Positions 9,080 through 11,392 of a DNA stretch of 11,392 nucleotides are shown here, piece after piece; position 1 is the first letter of the stretch, and each line of letters begins with the position of its first letter. A program made the translations under genes and the position numbers. A model generated the notes under the pieces. The model saw only the letters and a program-made list of their open reading frames with translations. It was not told where the DNA came from and ran no database searches. Source of the stretch: Dehalococcoidales bacterium (GTDB lineage Bacteria; Chloroflexota; Dehalococcoidia; Dehalococcoidales; UBA5627); contig JAAYAZ010000050.1 in the NCBI GenBank assembly GCA_012719115.1, forward strand, positions 1-11,392, written 5' to 3'.

Positions 9080-9121
9080 ATGATATGGTATAATAAGTCA
9101 ATAAAAGTCGGGGGGCATTGA
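9080..9121 (+). other. Short frame with strong ribosome binding site overlapping the ruvB start
   Basis: AAGGGAGG (9066-9073) lies six bases before an ATG at 9080, a near-ideal initiation site. It opens only 13 codons ([13 protein letters not shown]) and stops at TGA 9119-9121, one frame away from ruvB. The frame crosses six consecutive G (9110-9115); with one G fewer it would run straight into ruvB. It may be the true ruvB start hidden by a base-count error, a leader peptide, or the first part of a +1 frameshift gene. Confidence 0.35.
9086..9094 (+). promoter_or_regulatory. Possible extended -10 promoter of ruvB
   Basis: TGGTATAAT is a perfect extended -10 element. I see no good -35 box 16-18 bases upstream, but extended -10 promoters can work without one. 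It follows the rpoBC terminator, where a promoter for ruvB-queH is expected. Transcription would start near 9101, which would leave the ATG at 9080 out of the message. The element also falls inside the short frame from that ATG, so the match could be accidental. Confidence 0.4.
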
Positions 9122-10148
9122 AATAGAACGTATTATATCCGCCAAATCCAACGATGAAGATTCTCCTCTGGACAGCAGTCTGAGGCCGAGGTATTTCAAT
9201 GATTTTATCGGCCAATCCAGAGTAAGAGAGAATCTCAGTATTGCCATCGAGGCCGCTAAGGGGAGAGGTGAAGCACTCGACCATGTTTTATTGTACGGGC
9301 CTCCCGGACTGGGTAAAACCACACTGGCAAATATTATAGCCATTGAGATGGGCGTTAACCTTAGAATAACTTCGGGTCCTGCTATTGAAAGAACCGGCGA
9401 CCTGGCAGCCATTTTAACCAATATTCACAGCCAGGATATTCTGTTTATCGACGAAATTCATCGTCTCAGCCGGGTTGTGGAAGAAATACTTTATCCCGCT
9501 ATGGAAGACCATGCGCTGGATTTAATGATAGGTAAAGGCCCGGGAGCAAAAAGTCTGCGTTTAAATCTGCCTGACTTCACTTTAATCGGAGCAACTACTC
9601 GATATGCACAATTGAGTTCACCGTTGAGAGACCGGTTCGGTGCGGTGTATCGGCTTGATTTTTATGATATTAAGGACATCGAAGAAATATTGAAACGCTC
9701 CGCAAAAATCCTCGGAGTAACAGCAGAAGCCGATGGACTGCATGAAATCGCCTGCCGCTCGCGCGGAACTCCCAGAGTGGCTAACCGATTGTTAAAAAGG
9801 GTCAGGGATTATGCACAGGTAAAAGGTGACGGGAGTGCTACTGCAGATATAACAATTGAGGCACTCTCAAAACTGGAAGTTGATAATATGGGGCTTGATG
9901 ACGTTGACAACAAGGTATTAAATACAATTATCAGTAAGTTCAACGGGGGACCGGTCGGAATTGAAACCATTGCTGCATCGATTAGCGAGGAGGCGGATAC
10001 CATTATGGATGTGTACGAACCGTATCTTATGCAGCTGGGTTTTTTGGAGAGGACACCCCGCGGCAGGCTGGCAACCCCTTTGGCATATGAACACCTCGGA
10101 ATCCCCTTTAATAACAAGCAAAAACCGCCGCAGCAGCCTTTATTCTGA
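9117..10148 (+). CDS. ruvB: Holliday junction branch migration helicase RuvB, non-canonical start
   Basis: RuvB is the hexameric ATPase motor that, with RuvA, drives branch migration of Holliday junctions in recombinational repair. Counting from ATT 9117 (343 residues, normal for the family), the frame shows LRP at 22-24, GQ at 32-33, Walker A GPPGLGKT at 61-68, Walker B DEIH at 112-115, sensor 1 GATTR at 158-162, the arginine finger in LRDRFG (Arg173), sensor 2 [11 protein letters not shown], and the C-terminal winged helix with RTPRGR. The first in-frame ATG/GTG/TTG is TTG 9291, inside the motif before Walker A, which would remove a conserved segment and cannot be right. Upstream, an in-frame stop lies at 9102-9104. 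Candidate starts are ATT 9117, or ATA 9123 seven bases after a GGGGGG box, or the ATG at 9080 by a +1 shift. ruvA and ruvC are not adjacent. queH follows after one base. Confidence 0.93.
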   Translation: MEIERIISAKSNDEDSPLDSSLRPRYFNDFIGQSRVRENLSIAIEAAKGRGEALDHVLLYGPPGLGKTTLANIIAIEMGVNLRITSGPAIERTGDLAAILTNIHSQDILFIDEIHRLSRVVEEILYPAMEDHALDLMIGKGPGAKSLRLNLPDFTLIGATTRYAQLSSPLRDRFGAVYRLDFYDIKDIEEILKRSAKILGVTAEADGLHEIACRSRGTPRVANRLLKRVRDYAQVKGDGSATADITIEALSKLEVDNMGLDDVDNKVLNTIISKFNGGPVGIETIAASISEEADTIMDVYEPYLMQLGFLERTPRGRLATPLAYEHLGIPFNNKQKPPQQPLF

Positions 10149-10149
10149 T

Positions 10150-10710
10150 ATGGAAAATAAAAATATTCTTATTCACTGTTGTTGTGCACATTGCGCTGCT
10201 TATACCGTAAAATACTGGCAGGAGCAGGGATACGCTATAACCGCTCTCTGGTATAACCCCAATATTCACCCGTATGTGGAACATCAAAACCGTCTTGAGG
10301 CAATGAAGACTCTCTCGCAGAACATGAATTTTGAACTGGTAGTAGCCGACGGCTACGATTTTGTGGAATATTTCAGGCGTGTGGTGGGACACGAAGCCGA
10401 AAGGTGTGCTTTGTGTTTTGATATGAGGATGAGTAAAACAGCGGAAAAGGCGATTGAACTCGGAATCGGTAATTTTACTTCTACCCTGCTGATAAGCCAC
10501 CAGCAAAAACACGACTTGCTAAGGGAGATGGGTAAAAATATTTCTCAAAGTACAGGAGTCAAATTCCTTTATGCCGATTTGAGAAAGCGCTACTCCGACA
10601 GCCGCTGTATTACCAAGCCGATGGACTTATACCGCCAGCAGTATTGCGGTTGTGTTTATTCAGAATGGGAACGCTACACCAACAAAACAATAGAACAATC
10701 TTCTAAGTAG
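10150..10710 (+). CDS. queH: Epoxyqueuosine reductase QueH (DUF208 family)
   Basis: QueH catalyses the last step of queuosine synthesis, reducing epoxyqueuosine to queuosine in the wobble base of certain tRNAs. It does so without cobalamin, unlike the unrelated QueG. The 186-residue protein shows the family's cysteine motifs: CCC at 10-12 with Cys15, RCxxC with Cys86 and Cys89, and YCGC at 165-168, followed by SEW. QYCGC is preceded by the typical LYRQ. In characterised QueH these cysteines hold an iron-sulfur cluster and a neighbouring iron; which residue binds which metal is not assigned here. The ATG lies one base after the ruvB stop and lacks a clear ribosome binding site, so translation is probably coupled to ruvB. 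An open frame continues upstream inside ruvB, but homology begins at this ATG. Confidence 0.9.
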   Translation: MENKNILIHCCCAHCAAYTVKYWQEQGYAITALWYNPNIHPYVEHQNRLEAMKTLSQNMNFELVVADGYDFVEYFRRVVGHEAERCALCFDMRMSKTAEKAIELGIGNFTSTLLISHQQKHDLLREMGKNISQSTGVKFLYADLRKRYSDSRCITKPMDLYRQQYCGCVYSEWERYTNKTIEQSSK

Positions 10711-10778
10711 CGGGATATAAGTATTATAGAAAATGCAATCCATTCTGATGTATTCAGTTTAGTGCGGGCTTTTGTAGT

Positions 10779-10797
10779 AATGTTTTATTAAAACGTT
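10779..10797. repeat. Imperfect palindrome just before rimI
   Basis: AATGTTTTA and TAAAACGTT are inverted repeats of nine bases with one mismatch around a central T. The element ends seven bases before the rimI ATG, where a ribosome binding site would be expected, and no Shine-Dalgarno sequence is visible. It could be an operator or a weak hairpin over the initiation region, or chance in AT-rich sequence. The rest of the 93-base gap after queH (10711-10803) shows no terminator and no convincing promoter. Confidence 0.3.
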
Positions 10798-10803
10798 AAA
10801 GCG

Positions 10804-11388
10804 ATGGGGAAATGTGACTTGTCTTATTGTGTACGGCGTATGACAGAGGATGATATATCTGCGGTTTCCGAGCTGGACCGCCGGATATTTCCGGATATGA
10901 AGATGCCTACCAATTTTGAAAATGAGCTAAAAAATTGTATGGCTCATTATATTGTGGCTTGTGAATGTGATTCTGCCAAATCAATAAATAGTAATGATAG
11001 CAACGTAATCGGCTATGCCGGCCTATGGATAATGGTTAGCGAAGCCCATATAGTTAATATTGCCGTAGCCCATAACTACCGTCGCCGCGGTTTAGGGGAA
11101 CTGCTGCTTCTTGCTTTAATTGAACTTGCGTTAGATATGAAATGCAATATGATGACACTGGAAGTAAGGGCTTCTAACGTGACGGCACAAAGGCTTTACC
11201 AAAAATACGGCTTTACTTCCAGAGGGGTAAGGAAGGGATATTATAACGATAACCGGGAAGACGGTATTATTATGACTGTGGATAACATAAACAGCAAAAC
11301 CTTCAAAGGGGAATATAAAAAACTAAAAGGCGATTACCAGAAAAAACGGGGAGCAGCCGAAATTATCTTGACTGCTCCTATTTCTTAA
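10804..11388 (+). CDS. rimI: GNAT N-acetyltransferase, RimI type (ribosomal protein bS18 N-terminal alanine acetyltransferase)
   Basis: RimI transfers acetyl from acetyl-CoA to the N-terminal alanine of ribosomal protein bS18; relatives act on other N termini. The GNAT fold is clear: VNIAVAHNYRRRGLGELLL (residues 84-102) contains the acetyl-CoA loop RRRGLG, and LEVRASNVTAQRLYQKYGF (119-137) is the RimI signature. Glu120 and Tyr132 correspond to the E. coli catalytic pair Glu103 and Tyr115. The fold ends near residue 160 (IIMTVDN), after which a basic tail of about 34 residues (many Lys) follows; typical RimI is about 150 residues. Residues 54-67 form a polar insert rich in Ser, Asn and Asp. 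An in-frame stop at 10789-10791 excludes an earlier start. The exact substrate is inferred from family resemblance only. Confidence 0.8.
   Translation: MGKCDLSYCVRRMTEDDISAVSELDRRIFPDMKMPTNFENELKNCMAHYIVACECDSAKSINSNDSNVIGYAGLWIMVSEAHIVNIAVAHNYRRRGLGELLLLALIELALDMKCNMMTLEVRASNVTAQRLYQKYGFTSRGVRKGYYNDNREDGIIMTVDNINSKTFKGEYKKLKGDYQKKRGAAEIILTAPIS
11350..11385 (+). terminator. Weak terminator-like hairpin overlapping the end of rimI
   Basis: GGAGCAG (11350-11356) and CTGCTCC (11372-11378) form a seven-base-pair stem around a 15-base loop, followed by TATTTCTT. The loop is long and the T-run broken, and the hairpin lies inside the last codons of rimI. It may be a real terminator placed over the stop codon or a chance repeat. 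Confidence 0.3.
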
Positions 11389-11392
11389 TTGT

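Noticed and set aside
9291..9293. TTG at 9291 as ruvB start
   Set aside because: It would begin directly before Walker A and delete about 58 conserved residues that are intact in frame.
9961..10149. Upstream extension of queH to 9961
   Set aside because: The added 63 codons only read ruvB in another frame; QueH homology begins at ATG 10150.

Overview
This is a housekeeping stretch of a bacterial chromosome with mid-40s percent GC by eye. The gene order is ribF(-) | rpoB-rpoC | ruvB-queH | rimI. From memory, the beta and beta-prime sequences look most like Chloroflexota, possibly Dehalococcoidia: the N terminus of RpoC, the inserted module in RpoB and the acidic tails on both subunits. No search was possible, so treat the taxonomy as a moderate-confidence guess. 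There is no mobile element, CRISPR array, rRNA or tRNA here, and I see no defence or other exotic system. The unusual points are regulatory and fine-scale.

Positions 1-813 (minus strand) hold ribF, the bifunctional riboflavin kinase/FAD synthetase, with its C terminus cut off by the window edge. Positions 814-1166 are a divergent control region. It contains one sigma-A-type promoter towards ribF, two tandem near-consensus promoters towards rpoB, and an intrinsic-terminator-like hairpin inside the rpoB leader just before the ribosome binding site. rpoB and rpoC stand apart from the rplJ-rplL genes that precede them in many bacteria, so this leader is probably their own transcription control point.

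Positions 1167-9003 encode the beta and beta-prime subunits of RNA polymerase, four bases apart and ending at a strong intrinsic terminator (9029-9065). All catalytic and zinc-binding motifs are present. RpoB carries an extra module of about 55 residues that resembles a segment of RpoC. Both subunits end in an acidic tail, and three positions around the RpoC active centre differ from the usual residues.

Positions 9080-10710 hold ruvB (Holliday junction helicase motor) and queH (cobalamin-independent epoxyqueuosine reductase), one base apart. The conserved N-terminal reading frame of ruvB has no ATG, GTG or TTG start. It either begins at a rare ATT/ATA codon, or is read by a +1 shift from an upstream ATG that has a strong ribosome binding site, or a run of six G carries an extra base in this sequence. 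Positions 10804-11388 hold a RimI-type GNAT N-acetyltransferase with an unusual basic C-terminal tail.
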